A DNA stretch of 62,656 bases, from contig JAFXOY010000030.1 in NCBI GenBank assembly GCA_017528375.1, positions 1 through 62,656 of the forward strand, in the 5' to 3' direction. The notes beneath the pieces are model-generated. The model was not told the origin of the DNA, made no database searches, and worked only from the letters and a program-made list of their open reading frames with translations. Below are positions 52,873 through 61,804 of the stretch, piece by piece. The translations under genes were made by a program, and so were the position numbers. Source of the DNA: Clostridia bacterium. Its GTDB lineage: Bacteria; Bacillota; Clostridia; TANB77; CAG-508. The stretch's first letter is position 1, and every line of letters starts with the position of its first letter.

Positions 52873-53895
52873 TTAATATACGTAATTTTGTGGGTTTTGA
52901 GCTCTTCCATTAATTCTAACTTCTAAATGCAAATGGTTTCCAAATGAATTTCCTGTGTTTCCAACAGCAGCTATTGTTTGTCCTTGTGAAACAGAGGCTC
53001 CAAGTGAAGTATAAAATCTGCTACAATGTGCATAATATGTTTGAACTCCGTTTCCGTGTGTTACAATTAATAAATTCCCATAACTATAATGATATCCGCA
53101 ATAAGTAACTGTACCACTTGCAGCTGCTTTAATTGGAGTTCCATTTGGTGATGCAATATCTAATCCTGTATGGTAATAAGACCTTTGATATCCATATTTA
53201 CAAGAAATTCTACCATTAACCGGTTGAATTAAAGATATCCCTATATCAACTTTACTAGATGGGCTATTAACATTCTTTGATGAACCTATTGAACCGTTAC
53301 TTCTTGAAGAATATGTAGTCTTCTTGGCGACAACAACTGGAGTTGGTTTCTTCTCATATAATCCATTTACACATGTTTCCACACTTGCAAATTCAGCAAC
53401 ACTTGTATTATATTTTTCTACTGTTGTTATTTTATCTATATTATTACTATTTTTTTCTTTTAATTGACTTATAACGCTCTCAGCCTCTTCATAAGTAGCA
53501 ACATTATATTTTTCTTCTCCATTTAATATGATAGTATAATATTTATAATATGATACACCATTTTGTACAATTTTATCATATACTTCTTCATCATTTGTTT
53601 CTACATCTCTTTTTAATAAACACATTTCGTATTTTGGCATACTTTGAAGTTGAACAAATGCTACATTTGATTCTCCACTTCCATTTGTTATATAATCATT
53701 TATTTTTGATTGCAATATTCCTTTACTATTTATATAGCCTAAAAATTCGCCATTATAACTAACTTGATATGTAGGTTTATAAAAAACTAATATAGCACCT
53801 ACAACCAAAAAGATTGCTATACTAATTAGTATGATAACTTTCATCCAAACACGTAAGTGTATTATTCCTTTTTTTATCGTACTAATATGAAACAC
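52873..53895 (-). CDS. Membrane-anchored M23 peptidase
   Basis: 340 aa: one transmembrane helix (about 18-40), a helical/beta domain (about 45-180), a Ser-rich linker and a LytM domain with HTGLDIASPNGTPIKAAASGTVTYCG and GNHLHLEVR. All zinc ligands (H, D, H) are present, so an active peptidoglycan endopeptidase is expected. The GTG at 53895 lies against AGGAGA; the true start may be a little further downstream. A second SpoIIQ-like gene, but not part of the sporulation block. Confidence 0.85.
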   Translation of the reverse strand: MFHISTIKKGIIHLRVWMKVIILISIAIFLVVGAILVFYKPTYQVSYNGEFLGYINSKGILQSKINDYITNGSGESNVAFVQLQSMPKYEMCLLKRDVETNDEEVYDKIVQNGVSYYKYYTIILNGEEKYNVATYEEAESVISQLKEKNSNNIDKITTVEKYNTSVAEFASVETCVNGLYEKKPTPVVVAKKTTYSSRSNGSIGSSKNVNSPSSKVDIGISLIQPVNGRISCKYGYQRSYYHTGLDIASPNGTPIKAAASGTVTYCGYHYSYGNLLIVTHGNGVQTYYAHCSRFYTSLGASVSQGQTIAAVGNTGNSFGNHLHLEVRINGRAQNPQNYVY

Positions 53896-54028
53896 TCTCC
53901 TCTCCGATTTTCTATATTTTATAACATTTTATTTCATAAATCAACATTGTATTATAAAAATTTAAAATGTATAAAAAAAATTTTTTTGTAAATAATTACT
54001 ATATAAAAAAATGAAAGGAATGATTATA

Positions 54029-54217
54029 ATGGCAAATTTAACACAAGTAGAACTTCAAAATTTAAGACATTTAATAGGTGCTCATGAAACATCTTATCAA
54101 AAACTAAACACATATGCTTCTCAAGCAGTTGATCCACAAATCAAACAAATCTTTACTAAATCAGCTCAAGATGCATTAAATACTAAACAAAAATTAATGT
54201 CTTTTTTGAACAATTAA
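54029..54217 (+). CDS. Small spore-coat-like protein 1
   Basis: 62 aa helical protein: NLTQVELQNLRHLIGAHETSYQKL then FTKSAQDALNTKQKLMSF. The pattern of one long helix hairpin with acidic metal-like residues resembles the N-terminal half of CotF-type coat proteins. Start at ATG 54029, 9 nt after AAAGGA. Followed at 42 bp by its partner. Confidence 0.7.
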   Translation: MANLTQVELQNLRHLIGAHETSYQKLNTYASQAVDPQIKQIFTKSAQDALNTKQKLMSFLNN

Positions 54218-54259
54218 TTTTAAATCTTTAAAATCTATTCTATATAGGAGGTTATTTTT

Positions 54260-54502
54260 ATGGACGAAAAAACAATGGTTAATGACATATTAAGTGGTGT
54301 AAAATCTGAATTAACAACATATCAAGGTGTAATATCAGAAACAGAAAATATGCAATTAAGACAAACTATTCAACAAATAAGAAATAATGATGAAAGTTTC
54401 CAATACGAATTATTCAAAATTGCTGAAACAAAAGGATATTATAAATCAGCTCAACCAGCTACTGTAACTGAAATTCAAACTGTAAAAAATGAATTACAAT
54501 AA
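54260..54502 (+). CDS. CotF-type spore coat protein 2
   Basis: 80 aa: NDILSGVKSELTTYQGVISETENMQLRQTIQQIRNNDESFQYELFKIAETKGYYKSAQPA, the classic coat F helix pair with a GYY motif, typical of the short clostridial form. Together with the upstream gene it resembles a CotF split in two halves. AGGAGG precedes the ATG. A large repeat hairpin follows the stop. Confidence 0.82.
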   Translation: MDEKTMVNDILSGVKSELTTYQGVISETENMQLRQTIQQIRNNDESFQYELFKIAETKGYYKSAQPATVTEIQTVKNELQ

Positions 54503-54510
54503 ATTTGACA

Positions 54511-54570
54511 CATTCGGGGACGGACTCATTTTGGGTCAAAAATGTCCCAAAATGAGTCCGTCCCGGAATG
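54511..54570. repeat. GGGACGG-type 25-bp hairpin repeat after the coat gene
   Basis: Arms 54511-54535 and 54546-54570 differ at one position over 25 bp. The core GGGGACGGACTCATTTTGGG is shared with the copy at 16212-16283, as is GGGACATTTTTGACACATT just downstream (54571-54588). Confidence 0.9.
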
Positions 54571-54588
54571 GGACATTTTTGACACATT

Positions 54589-54618
54589 AAGGGACGGTCT
54601 TAAAATTGACCGTCCCTT
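54589..54618. terminator. Terminator between coat-like genes and pcrA
   Basis: AAGGGACGGTC (54589-54599) pairs with GACCGTCCCTT (54608-54618), followed by a plus-strand T tract. Its GGGACGG is again the repeat-family core. Confidence 0.85.
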
Positions 54619-54654
54619 TTTTTAATTATAAAGCACTTCTTTTTTGGCATCAAG

Positions 54655-56970
54655 CTATAATATTTCTAGACCAGCGTATTTTGCCATTAATCTTTTATTT
54701 CCTGATTTATCAAATGCAATTTCCACTTTCATGTCATCGCCTTCTGGTTCAACTTTTGTAATTGTTCCTTCTCCAAACTTTTTATGATAAACCCTTTGGC
54801 CAGCTGCATACTGTGTTACATCAACATCTTTGTTTCTATTATTTAAAGATTGTAAGAAACTTTCTGCTGTTCTGAAAGCAAATTTATTTCCATCGCTTGA
54901 TGTAGATGATGCTGTTGCTCCAACAGGAATTTTGTATGAATCAACGCTATATGTTTTTACTTTTGAACTTTCTGAATTTTTGTTAAATCCATATTCCCAT
55001 TTATATCCACTATCTTCAAATTCCTGTTTTTTGGGTGCAAATGCTTCTTCGTGTCCTTCTAATAATTCTTCAGGAATTTCTTTTACAAATCTTGAAATAG
55101 GATTATAACTTGTTGAGCCAAAAATTGTTCTTCTTTTTGCGCAAGTTAAGAATAAAAATCTTTTAGCTCTAGTTATACCTACATAAAACAAACGTCTTTC
55201 TTCTTCTAATTCTTGAGGTTCTCCAATAGATTTAAACCCTGGGAAAATTCCTTCTTCCATTCCAACTAAAAATACTGTTTCAAATTCCAAGCCTTTTGCA
55301 CTATGTAATGTCATTAAAATAACACAATCTTCTTCCTCTTGCATATTATCCAAATCTGTAGTTAATGTCATATTTTCCAAAAATTCTTGCAAAGTATTGT
55401 CTGCTGATTCTTCTTCAAATTCCATAGCTACAGTTAAAAATTCGTCCAAGTTTTGGATTCTGCTTTCTGCTTCAATTGTATTTTCATCTTTAAGAGCCTT
55501 TGTATAGCCTGTTTTACTTAATGTTTCTTTTACTAACTCTGAAATAAGCATTTTATCTTGTTTAGCCCTTAATTCTTCAATTGTTTCTACAAATTCTCTT
55601 GAATTTGCATAAACTCTATTTAATCCATATTGTTCAGAATTTTTTATGATTTCATACATTGAAATTCCAGTTTTTTCAGATATCTCTTGTATGTTATCTA
55701 AACTTGTCTTACCAATTCCACGTTTTGGTTCATTAATAATTCTTTTTAAAGCTAAATTATCTGATGTGTTAAAAATCAATCTTAAATAAGAAATAATATC
55801 TTTAATTTCTTTTCTTTCATAGAACTTTTGTCCACCAATAATTTTATATGGAATTTTTTCCCTTCTTAAAATATCTTCTATTGCTCTGGACTGAGAGTTC
55901 ATTCTGTATAAAACAGCGAAATCAGAATAATTATAAAAATATTCTCTTTTTAAACGATTAATTTGTCCAACTATGTATGCACTTTCATCATATTCAGTAT
56001 CTCCAACAAAAATTGCTGGTAAATTTCCTTCATCATTTTCAGTCCATAATTTTTTATCATATTTTACTTGATTATTCTTTATAACAGCATTTGCAGCTTT
56101 TAGAATATTTCCTGTACATCTATAATTTTGCTCTAATTTAATTATTGTAGTTCCTGGAAAATCTTTTTCAAAATTCAAAATATTAGTTATATCCGCACCT
56201 CTGAAAGAATAAATACCTTGATCATTATCTCCAACAACCGTAATATTTCCATGTCTTGATGCTAATATAGAAATAAGCGTAAATTGAGCCTTGTTTGTAT
56301 CTTGATACTCATCAACTAAAACATATTGGAATTTATCTGTATAATATTCATAAACATCAATATTTTCTGTTAATATTTTAATAGTATGATTTATAATATC
56401 ATCAAAATCAACTGCATTATTTTCTTTTAGTCTTTTTTGATATAATTCGTACACTTGAGCAATAATTTCTTTTCTGTAATCACCTGCATATTTGGTTGCA
56501 TAGGCTTTAGGCTCAAGCATTTCATTTTTTCCATTACTAATTTCAGCTAAAACTGATTTATCTGAAAATAATTTATCATCTATCTTTAACTCTTTTAAAC
56601 ATTCTTTAACTAAAGTTTTCTGATCTTGTGAATCAAAAATAATAAATGAACTTTCATATCCTATTCGATCAATATACTTTCTTAAAATACGAACGCAAAT
56701 AGAATGAAATGTTCCAATCCACATATCATTTGCAGCATCTCCAACCAAAGATTCAACCCTTTGCTTCATTTCATTTGCCGCTTTATTTGTAAATGTAATT
56801 GCTAATATATTCCATGGCTTAATATATTTTTCAGCCATTAAATATGCTATTTTATGTGTTAAAACCTTTGTTTTACCACTTCCAGCACCTGCTATAATTA
56901 AGCAAGGTCCATCAGTTTGAAGCACTGCCTCTTGTTGTTTATTATTCAATCCTTGTATTAAATCTTGCAT
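54655..56970 (-). CDS. pcrA: ATP-dependent DNA helicase PcrA
   Basis: 771 aa UvrD-like SF1A helicase: Walker A IIAGAGSGKTKVLTHK (intact), LVDEYQDTNKAQ, GDNDQGIYSFRGAD, TLHSAKGLEFETVFL and GITRAKRF, with a C-terminal Tudor-like end (GQRVYHKKFGEGTI). Functions in repair and in clearing RNA polymerase. The frame opens earlier (57036), but AAGGAG 9 nt before the ATG at 56970 marks the start. ligA is not next to it. Confidence 0.96.
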   Translation of the reverse strand: MQDLIQGLNNKQQEAVLQTDGPCLIIAGAGSGKTKVLTHKIAYLMAEKYIKPWNILAITFTNKAANEMKQRVESLVGDAANDMWIGTFHSICVRILRKYIDRIGYESSFIIFDSQDQKTLVKECLKELKIDDKLFSDKSVLAEISNGKNEMLEPKAYATKYAGDYRKEIIAQVYELYQKRLKENNAVDFDDIINHTIKILTENIDVYEYYTDKFQYVLVDEYQDTNKAQFTLISILASRHGNITVVGDNDQGIYSFRGADITNILNFEKDFPGTTIIKLEQNYRCTGNILKAANAVIKNNQVKYDKKLWTENDEGNLPAIFVGDTEYDESAYIVGQINRLKREYFYNYSDFAVLYRMNSQSRAIEDILRREKIPYKIIGGQKFYERKEIKDIISYLRLIFNTSDNLALKRIINEPKRGIGKTSLDNIQEISEKTGISMYEIIKNSEQYGLNRVYANSREFVETIEELRAKQDKMLISELVKETLSKTGYTKALKDENTIEAESRIQNLDEFLTVAMEFEEESADNTLQEFLENMTLTTDLDNMQEEEDCVILMTLHSAKGLEFETVFLVGMEEGIFPGFKSIGEPQELEEERRLFYVGITRAKRFLFLTCAKRRTIFGSTSYNPISRFVKEIPEELLEGHEEAFAPKKQEFEDSGYKWEYGFNKNSESSKVKTYSVDSYKIPVGATASSTSSDGNKFAFRTAESFLQSLNNRNKDVDVTQYAAGQRVYHKKFGEGTITKVEPEGDDMKVEIAFDKSGNKRLMAKYAGLEIL

Positions 56971-57096
56971 CTCTTTGTTCTCCTTGTCCATTTCGTTTAG
57001 TTTAAAAATCACTATATCTAGTATAACATACAGCACTTAAAAATACTACCTAAATTTATTAAATTAAGCAACAAATTTTATTGAATTTATAGAGAA

Positions 57097-57127
57097 TTTT
57101 CAAAGCCGAGAATTATCGACTTTGAAA
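57097..57127 (-). terminator. Hairpin after the D,D-carboxypeptidase gene
   Basis: TTTTCAAAG (57097-57105) pairs with CTTTGAAA (57120-57127), with GCC/GA pairing in the loop. The T tract is weak. Confidence 0.55.
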
Positions 57128-57130
57128 CAT

Positions 57131-58345
57131 TTATCCACATAATTGTTCTAGAAACATCTTCAAATAATCTCCTACTTCATTCTTACGAATATAATGCATA
57201 TTTTTAACTTCCAGCACATCTATATTCTTACCATTTAACATAACTTTTAGGCTTCCTATAATCTCATCCTTCTCAACTGGAGCTTCAAAATAAAACAAAT
57301 TATTAATTTCAACATCAATATTGTCTTTATCAACTTTTTTTACAGGAATAATATCATTCTTTAACTCTGAAATATATAATTCTATATTATTATCTTTGCA
57401 CTTATTTATTTGAATTCTACCCTGATTAATATCACACCATTTTTTAAATTTATCATCAACAATCTCTTTAATATTTAATTGTTCATAATTTTTATATACA
57501 TATTCAATCAATTTAATACTATCAGAAGATCTAAATTTTTTAGTATCAGCTTGTAAGACAACCGTTATAATATCAAAATTATTTCTGCTTACAGACGTTA
57601 CTAAACATCTACCTGCATTGTTTGTAAATCCTGTTTTTACTCCATTAACACCATCTAAATAACCCAGTAACTCATTAGTATTAGAAATTGCTTTAGGATA
57701 TCCATTTATTGTTACAGTGTAATTCTTTGTTGAAACTACTTTTGCAAATGTTTCATTTTTCAAAGCATAATCTGCTAGTTTTGCTAATTCATATGCAGTA
57801 GTGTAATGTTCTGGATCATCTAATCCATGAGGTGTTACAAAATGAGTATTTTCAAATCCCAGTTCTTTTGCTTTTTCATTCATTAAACATGCAAAACCTT
57901 CTACATTTACTCCTACATTTTCAGCAATAGCAACAGCTGCATCATTTCCGGATTTCAACATTAATCCATATAACAAATCTTTCATTGTTATTTTATCATC
58001 TTTTTTTAATCCTAATCGAGAACCTCCTGTACCTGCTGCTTTGGGAGAAACAGTTATCGTTTGTGATAAATCTGTATTTTCTATTAATACAATTGCTGTC
58101 ATAATTTTAGTAGTCGAAGCCATGGCACTCCTTTTATTTTCATTCTTTCCCCATATAACATTTCCTGATTTTCTATCATATGCAACTGCAATTCTAGAAT
58201 TTAAAACTGGCTCATCTGAAGATTGATTTACTACTTCAATTGTGTCATCATCAATCTCTTCGTTCTCATCATCTGCATATATTATACATGTGTTTGATAT
58301 TATTAAACTAAATACTAATACTATACTAATTATTTTTTTGCACAT
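57131..58345 (-). CDS. D-alanyl-D-alanine carboxypeptidase (DacF-like)
   Basis: 404 aa: signal peptide, then the S11 peptidase domain with the Ser-x-x-Lys in AMASTTKIMTA (about 80), SGNDAAVAIAENV and KTGFT; a C-terminal PBP5-type domain and amphipathic anchor. It trims the last D-Ala of peptidoglycan. The ATG and its AGGTGA site lie inside a hairpin following the VirB2-like gene. The type (DacA, DacB or DacF) cannot be settled; no spore operon is attached. Confidence 0.93.
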   Translation of the reverse strand: MCKKIISIVLVFSLIISNTCIIYADDENEEIDDDTIEVVNQSSDEPVLNSRIAVAYDRKSGNVIWGKNENKRSAMASTTKIMTAIVLIENTDLSQTITVSPKAAGTGGSRLGLKKDDKITMKDLLYGLMLKSGNDAAVAIAENVGVNVEGFACLMNEKAKELGFENTHFVTPHGLDDPEHYTTAYELAKLADYALKNETFAKVVSTKNYTVTINGYPKAISNTNELLGYLDGVNGVKTGFTNNAGRCLVTSVSRNNFDIITVVLQADTKKFRSSDSIKLIEYVYKNYEQLNIKEIVDDKFKKWCDINQGRIQINKCKDNNIELYISELKNDIIPVKKVDKDNIDVEINNLFYFEAPVEKDEIIGSLKVMLNGKNIDVLEVKNMHYIRKNEVGDYLKMFLEQLCG

Positions 58346-58391
58346 AAAAAAATCACCTATATAAATATATTTATATAAGTGATTTTTATGT
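58342..58391 (-). terminator. Hairpin covering the start of the D,D-carboxypeptidase gene
   Basis: ACATAAAAAAATCAC (58342-58356) pairs with GTGATTTTTATGT (58379-58391); the loop is itself palindromic. It includes both the ribosome site and the ATG of the 58345 gene and starts a few bases after the VirB2-like stop. Confidence 0.65.
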
Positions 58392-58397
58392 ATAAAA

Positions 58398-58829
58398 TTA
58401 TAATCTTATTAAATTTGTTAAATTATTTATATAACCTACACTATCAGGACTTATTTGTTTATTTAATCCTAATGCAAGTGAAAGAATCCAATTTAAAGCT
58501 ACACGACCTACTAATAATATTAATAGACCTATAAACCATGGTAGTAAAGATTTTTTTACTTCAGCTTTACCTTCTGGCGCTGCTACAATAAATTTAATTC
58601 CTTTAATCATTAACGCGATTACACATATTATAATTCCAGCATATAGAATCCAACCCGCAATGAATCTTCCAGCTCCCATAAACCCTGTGTTGCTACGAGT
58701 AACATTTCCTATATCATAGATTCCGTAATTATCATAAATTTTTTCACCATTTTCAGCATATACAAAATTCATGCAATTCAACATAAAAGCTGAAATTATT
58801 GAAAATATTTTTATAATTTTATTTTTCAT
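58398..58829 (-). CDS. VirB2/TrbC-like pilin family membrane protein A
   Basis: 143 aa: signal-type helix (about 5-25), a polar N-part (ENGEKIYDNYGIYDIGN), then two membrane helices (about 58-80 and 95-118) around AAPEGKAEVKKSLLPWFIGL. The PEGKAEVKK loop and helix pair match T4SS pilin-like proteins of Clostridia. It lies next to a second copy. No VirB4, VirD4 or other conjugation genes are in the window. Confidence 0.78.
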   Translation of the reverse strand: MKNKIIKIFSIISAFMLNCMNFVYAENGEKIYDNYGIYDIGNVTRSNTGFMGAGRFIAGWILYAGIIICVIALMIKGIKFIVAAPEGKAEVKKSLLPWFIGLLILLVGRVALNWILSLALGLNKQISPDSVGYINNLTNLIRL

Positions 58830-58849
58830 AATTTAACCTTTCGTAATTA

Positions 58850-59206
58850 TTAAGCTACAGAACCAGCTTGAATTGAGTTAGCAATAACTCTAACTATTGT
58901 ACTAGCAGCTAATAATAAAACTATACCACCAACATAGAATAATGCTGTTTTCTTAACTTCTGCTTTACCTTCTGGTGATGAAGTAATAAATTTGATACCA
59001 ACAAACATAGCAATTATAACAGCTATGATAATACCAGCCCATTGAATAACTCCTAATACTTTTCCTATTGTGTCGTTAAGTTCTGTTGAGCTAACTTCTG
59101 TAGGCCCTGGAATTGTAACAGCCATAGCTACATTTCCTAAAGCTATTAATAACATAACAGCCATTACTAATACACTAATTACTTTTATACTTTTTTTACT
59201 TAACAT
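58850..59206 (-). CDS. VirB2/TrbC-like pilin family membrane protein B
   Basis: 118 aa: signal-type helix (about 6-28, cleavage near NVAMA), a short loop and two helices (about 52-74 and 88-108) around SSPEGKAEVKKTALFYVGG. Its loop is nearly identical to that of the neighbour, so the two are tandem paralogues, 20 bp apart. AAAAGGAGG precedes the ATG. Confidence 0.8.
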   Translation of the reverse strand: MLSKKSIKVISVLVMAVMLLIALGNVAMAVTIPGPTEVSSTELNDTIGKVLGVIQWAGIIIAVIIAMFVGIKFITSSPEGKAEVKKTALFYVGGIVLLLAASTIVRVIANSIQAGSVA

Positions 59207-59352
59207 TATAATTTCCTCCTTTTATTTAAATAAATTAAATACTAATGCTATACTTTAATGATACCTTATTTTTACAAAAAAGTCAATATTTTTTAAATTT
59301 TTCTTTCGAAAATCTGTTTTTTTAATTTTTATCTATTTTTATAGAGTTTTTT

Positions 59353-59505
59353 CTATTTTTCTGTTTTATTACCATTTCCAATATAATATTCAGTTATTAA
59401 TTCATCTAATTCAACACTTAATTTATATATTTCTTCATAGTCTCTTCCAGTTATTATGCTTTCGTTTAATCTTTCTCTTGCCTCACGGATTTTATCGTCC
59501 AACAT
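59353..59505 (-). CDS. Spo0E-family Asp phosphatase
   Basis: A 50-aa gene: LDDKIREARERLNESIITGRD, then SVELDELITEYY, the S-x-x-L-D signature of Spo0E-like phosphatases that remove phosphate from Spo0A. AAGGAG lies 10 nt before the ATG at 59505. This small gene fills what would otherwise be a 400-bp gap between the VirB2-like pair and lgt. The other flanks (59207-59352, 59506-59622) show no gene. Confidence 0.85.
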   Translation of the reverse strand: MLDDKIREARERLNESIITGRDYEEIYKLSVELDELITEYYIGNGNKTEK

Positions 59506-59622
59506 ATAACCATCTCTCCTTTTCACTATGTGGCTTGTCTCATTTGTATATATTTAGGATAACATAGTTTGATTATTCAAGTCAACAACAAATCCTTATT
59601 TTTGCCCATTTCATGCAACTTT

Positions 59623-60414
59623 TCATCTTTCTTTTTCGACTTTTTTCGACATTTGTTTATATTTATTTTTTTTATTTATCATAATAATACTAAATACTAT
59701 AAAAAGTGCCAATGACAATATTTGTGAAATTCTACAATTAAATAACATTAAACTATCTGTTCTTAATCCTTCTATAAAAAATCTTATAAAAGAATAGCAA
59801 ATTATGTACATAAATGTGATTTCTCCTGAAAACTTTCTCTTTCTACTTAATATAGATAGAATAATAAATATAGCCAAAGTAGATATTGATTCATATAAAA
59901 AAGTTGGATGAACATATTTTGTAATACCCGCTTCTATTATTTCCATCTTAATTGGCCAATTAGTTTCATAACCATATGCCTCAATATTTATATAGTTTCC
60001 CCATCTTCCTATACTTTGACAAAACGCAACAATTGGTGCAATATAATCAGTTATATCTAAAAGTTTTAATTTTTTTATCTTACTAAAAATAGCAATTACT
60101 ATAATTCCACCAATAATTCCGCCATAAATAGCTAGTCCACCGTCTTTTATTCTAATTATTTCTGATGGATTACTTAAAAAATAATCTAAAGAAAATAACA
60201 CATAATATAATCTTGCACAAATTATTGCTGTTGGTAAAACAATTATTGCTAAATCTAATAACTGTTCAAATTTTATTCCAAATCTACCATCATGCAACTT
60301 ACACCATATCAGCCCCAATATCATAGAACCTACTATTAATATTGCATACCAATAAATTGGAACTCCGAATAATTCAAATGCTATTCTTGGTATTAAACCA
60401 GTTTTTATTATCAT
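59623..60414 (-). CDS. lgt: Prolipoprotein diacylglyceryl transferase
   Basis: 263 aa with seven membrane helices. The signature GRWGNYINIEAYG (about 130) and HPTFLYES and GLRTDSL are present; Asn-Ile replaces the usual Asn-Gln in the signature. Adds diacylglycerol to lipoprotein cysteines, such as the lipoprotein at 22.4 kb. AGGAGA before the ATG. A terminator-like stem lies upstream. Confidence 0.95.
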   Translation of the reverse strand: MIIKTGLIPRIAFELFGVPIYWYAILIVGSMILGLIWCKLHDGRFGIKFEQLLDLAIIVLPTAIICARLYYVLFSLDYFLSNPSEIIRIKDGGLAIYGGIIGGIIVIAIFSKIKKLKLLDITDYIAPIVAFCQSIGRWGNYINIEAYGYETNWPIKMEIIEAGITKYVHPTFLYESISTLAIFIILSILSRKRKFSGEITFMYIICYSFIRFFIEGLRTDSLMLFNCRISQILSLALFIVFSIIMINKKNKYKQMSKKVEKER

Positions 60415-60444
60415 AATTAATATCTCCTACAAAAATTTATTTTA

Positions 60445-60466
60445 CCGTGTCCTTTTTTGGACACGG
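60445..60466 (-). terminator. Terminator of the M16 peptidase gene
   Basis: CCGTGTCC (60445-60452) pairs with GGACACGG (60459-60466), 6-nt loop, then an AT-rich tail on the minus strand. GTGTCC resembles the repeat-family end. Confidence 0.75.
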
Positions 60467-60472
60467 CTTTAA

Positions 60473-61750
60473 CTATTTTGGATTTATTATGCTAATTCCC
60501 ATTTTTTCTTCATTAAATACTTCTTTTAATATTTGCTCAGCATATTCTTTGGTTATTGTATTAAATTTCTCAATATAATCAAAGCTATTTATTCCTTTAA
60601 AAAAATCAGCTAAGAACATTCTAGCAATATTTGCAACACTATTATATTCAGTTACAAAATCTCCATAAAGTTTTCTTTTTATCCTTTCAAAGTGTTCTTC
60701 GTTTAACCCGTTTTCTTTTAATCTAGAAAGTTCTTCCTTAAATTCTCTATATATTCCTTCTGGATTTTTAGATTGTCCTCCAACTAGAACATGTGCATAT
60801 TGTTTTGAAAATTCATATTCTAGATCTGGTTCTGCCAATAAATCACCCTTATCATATAGTTTTTTGTATAAATCAGAACTTTTCCCTATCAACATATTTA
60901 ATATAATTTCAATGGCAATATGTTTTTTTACAATTTCCCCTGACTCTGGTAATTTATCTTTTATTCCTATCATGAAAATTGGTGTACTAACTTCCATGTT
61001 AGCTTCTTTTCTATCTTTATTTATAGACTCCTCTTCTTCATCATAAATTCTTTTGATTTCACCTTGATTTTCCTTAGGAATCAATCTTTTCTTAATTTCT
61101 TCTAATAAATCTTCCGGTTTAAAGTTACCACATACAACTAAAGTCATATTGCTTGGATGATAAAATGTATTATAACATTTATATAAAACATCAGGATCTA
61201 TCTTGCTTATAGATTCGATGGTTCCTGCAATATCAAGCTTAACAGCATTTTTATGATATAAACAATCCATTGTATTTAAATATAATTTAAAACCTGGATC
61301 ATCATCATACATCATTATTTCTTGACCGATAATTCCTTTTTCTTTTTCAACATTTTCATCTGTGAAATAAGGATTTTGAACATAATCCATCAATTCATCT
61401 AATCCTTCATAAAACTTATCTGATGAACACTCAAACAAATAAGCTGTATGATCATTTGTTGTATATGCATTTGCATCTAATCCTAAAGCCATTAAAACAT
61501 CTAAACTATTTCTTCCATTCTTTTGTTCAAACATTTTATGTTCTAAAAAATGAGCAACACCATCTGGGATAAATACTTCTTCGCCTGTTTGTGGCATTAT
61601 AAATCTATTATCTATCGAACCAAAATTTGTACCCCAAATAACATATTTTTTATTAGTATTTGCTTTTGGTATTATAATTATGTTAAGCCCATTTTCTAAT
61701 TTTTCAAAATAAGCTTTTTCTTTAATTTTCGTGCTTTCAATAATTTTCAT
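60473..61750 (-). CDS. M16-family zinc peptidase (YfmH-like)
   Basis: 425 aa. Inverted zinc motif HFLEHKMFEQ (HxxEH) near residue 70 with the third ligand in EKGIIGQEIMMYDDDP; C-terminal non-catalytic M16 half. The pair of M16 genes corresponds to YfmF/YfmH of Bacillus. An ATG 9 bp upstream (61759) is only 2-3 nt from AAAGGA; 61750 fits better. It is followed by lgt. Confidence 0.9.
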   Translation of the reverse strand: MKIIESTKIKEKAYFEKLENGLNIIIIPKANTNKKYVIWGTNFGSIDNRFIMPQTGEEVFIPDGVAHFLEHKMFEQKNGRNSLDVLMALGLDANAYTTNDHTAYLFECSSDKFYEGLDELMDYVQNPYFTDENVEKEKGIIGQEIMMYDDDPGFKLYLNTMDCLYHKNAVKLDIAGTIESISKIDPDVLYKCYNTFYHPSNMTLVVCGNFKPEDLLEEIKKRLIPKENQGEIKRIYDEEEESINKDRKEANMEVSTPIFMIGIKDKLPESGEIVKKHIAIEIILNMLIGKSSDLYKKLYDKGDLLAEPDLEYEFSKQYAHVLVGGQSKNPEGIYREFKEELSRLKENGLNEEHFERIKRKLYGDFVTEYNSVANIARMFLADFFKGINSFDYIEKFNTITKEYAEQILKEVFNEEKMGISIINPK

Positions 61751-61804
61751 AGTTATCATTTTCCTTTCTTTTGCACAATTGAAGATTGGTTAACTTTGCT
61801 TACG

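Noticed and set aside
53550-53762. A plus-strand His/Leu-rich frame in the M23 peptidase gene
   Set aside because: Shadow of a real gene, no start signal.
59207-59352. Further gene in the gap between the VirB2-like pair and spo0E
   Set aside because: Only AT-rich DNA with no ribosome site or frame of coding character was seen.
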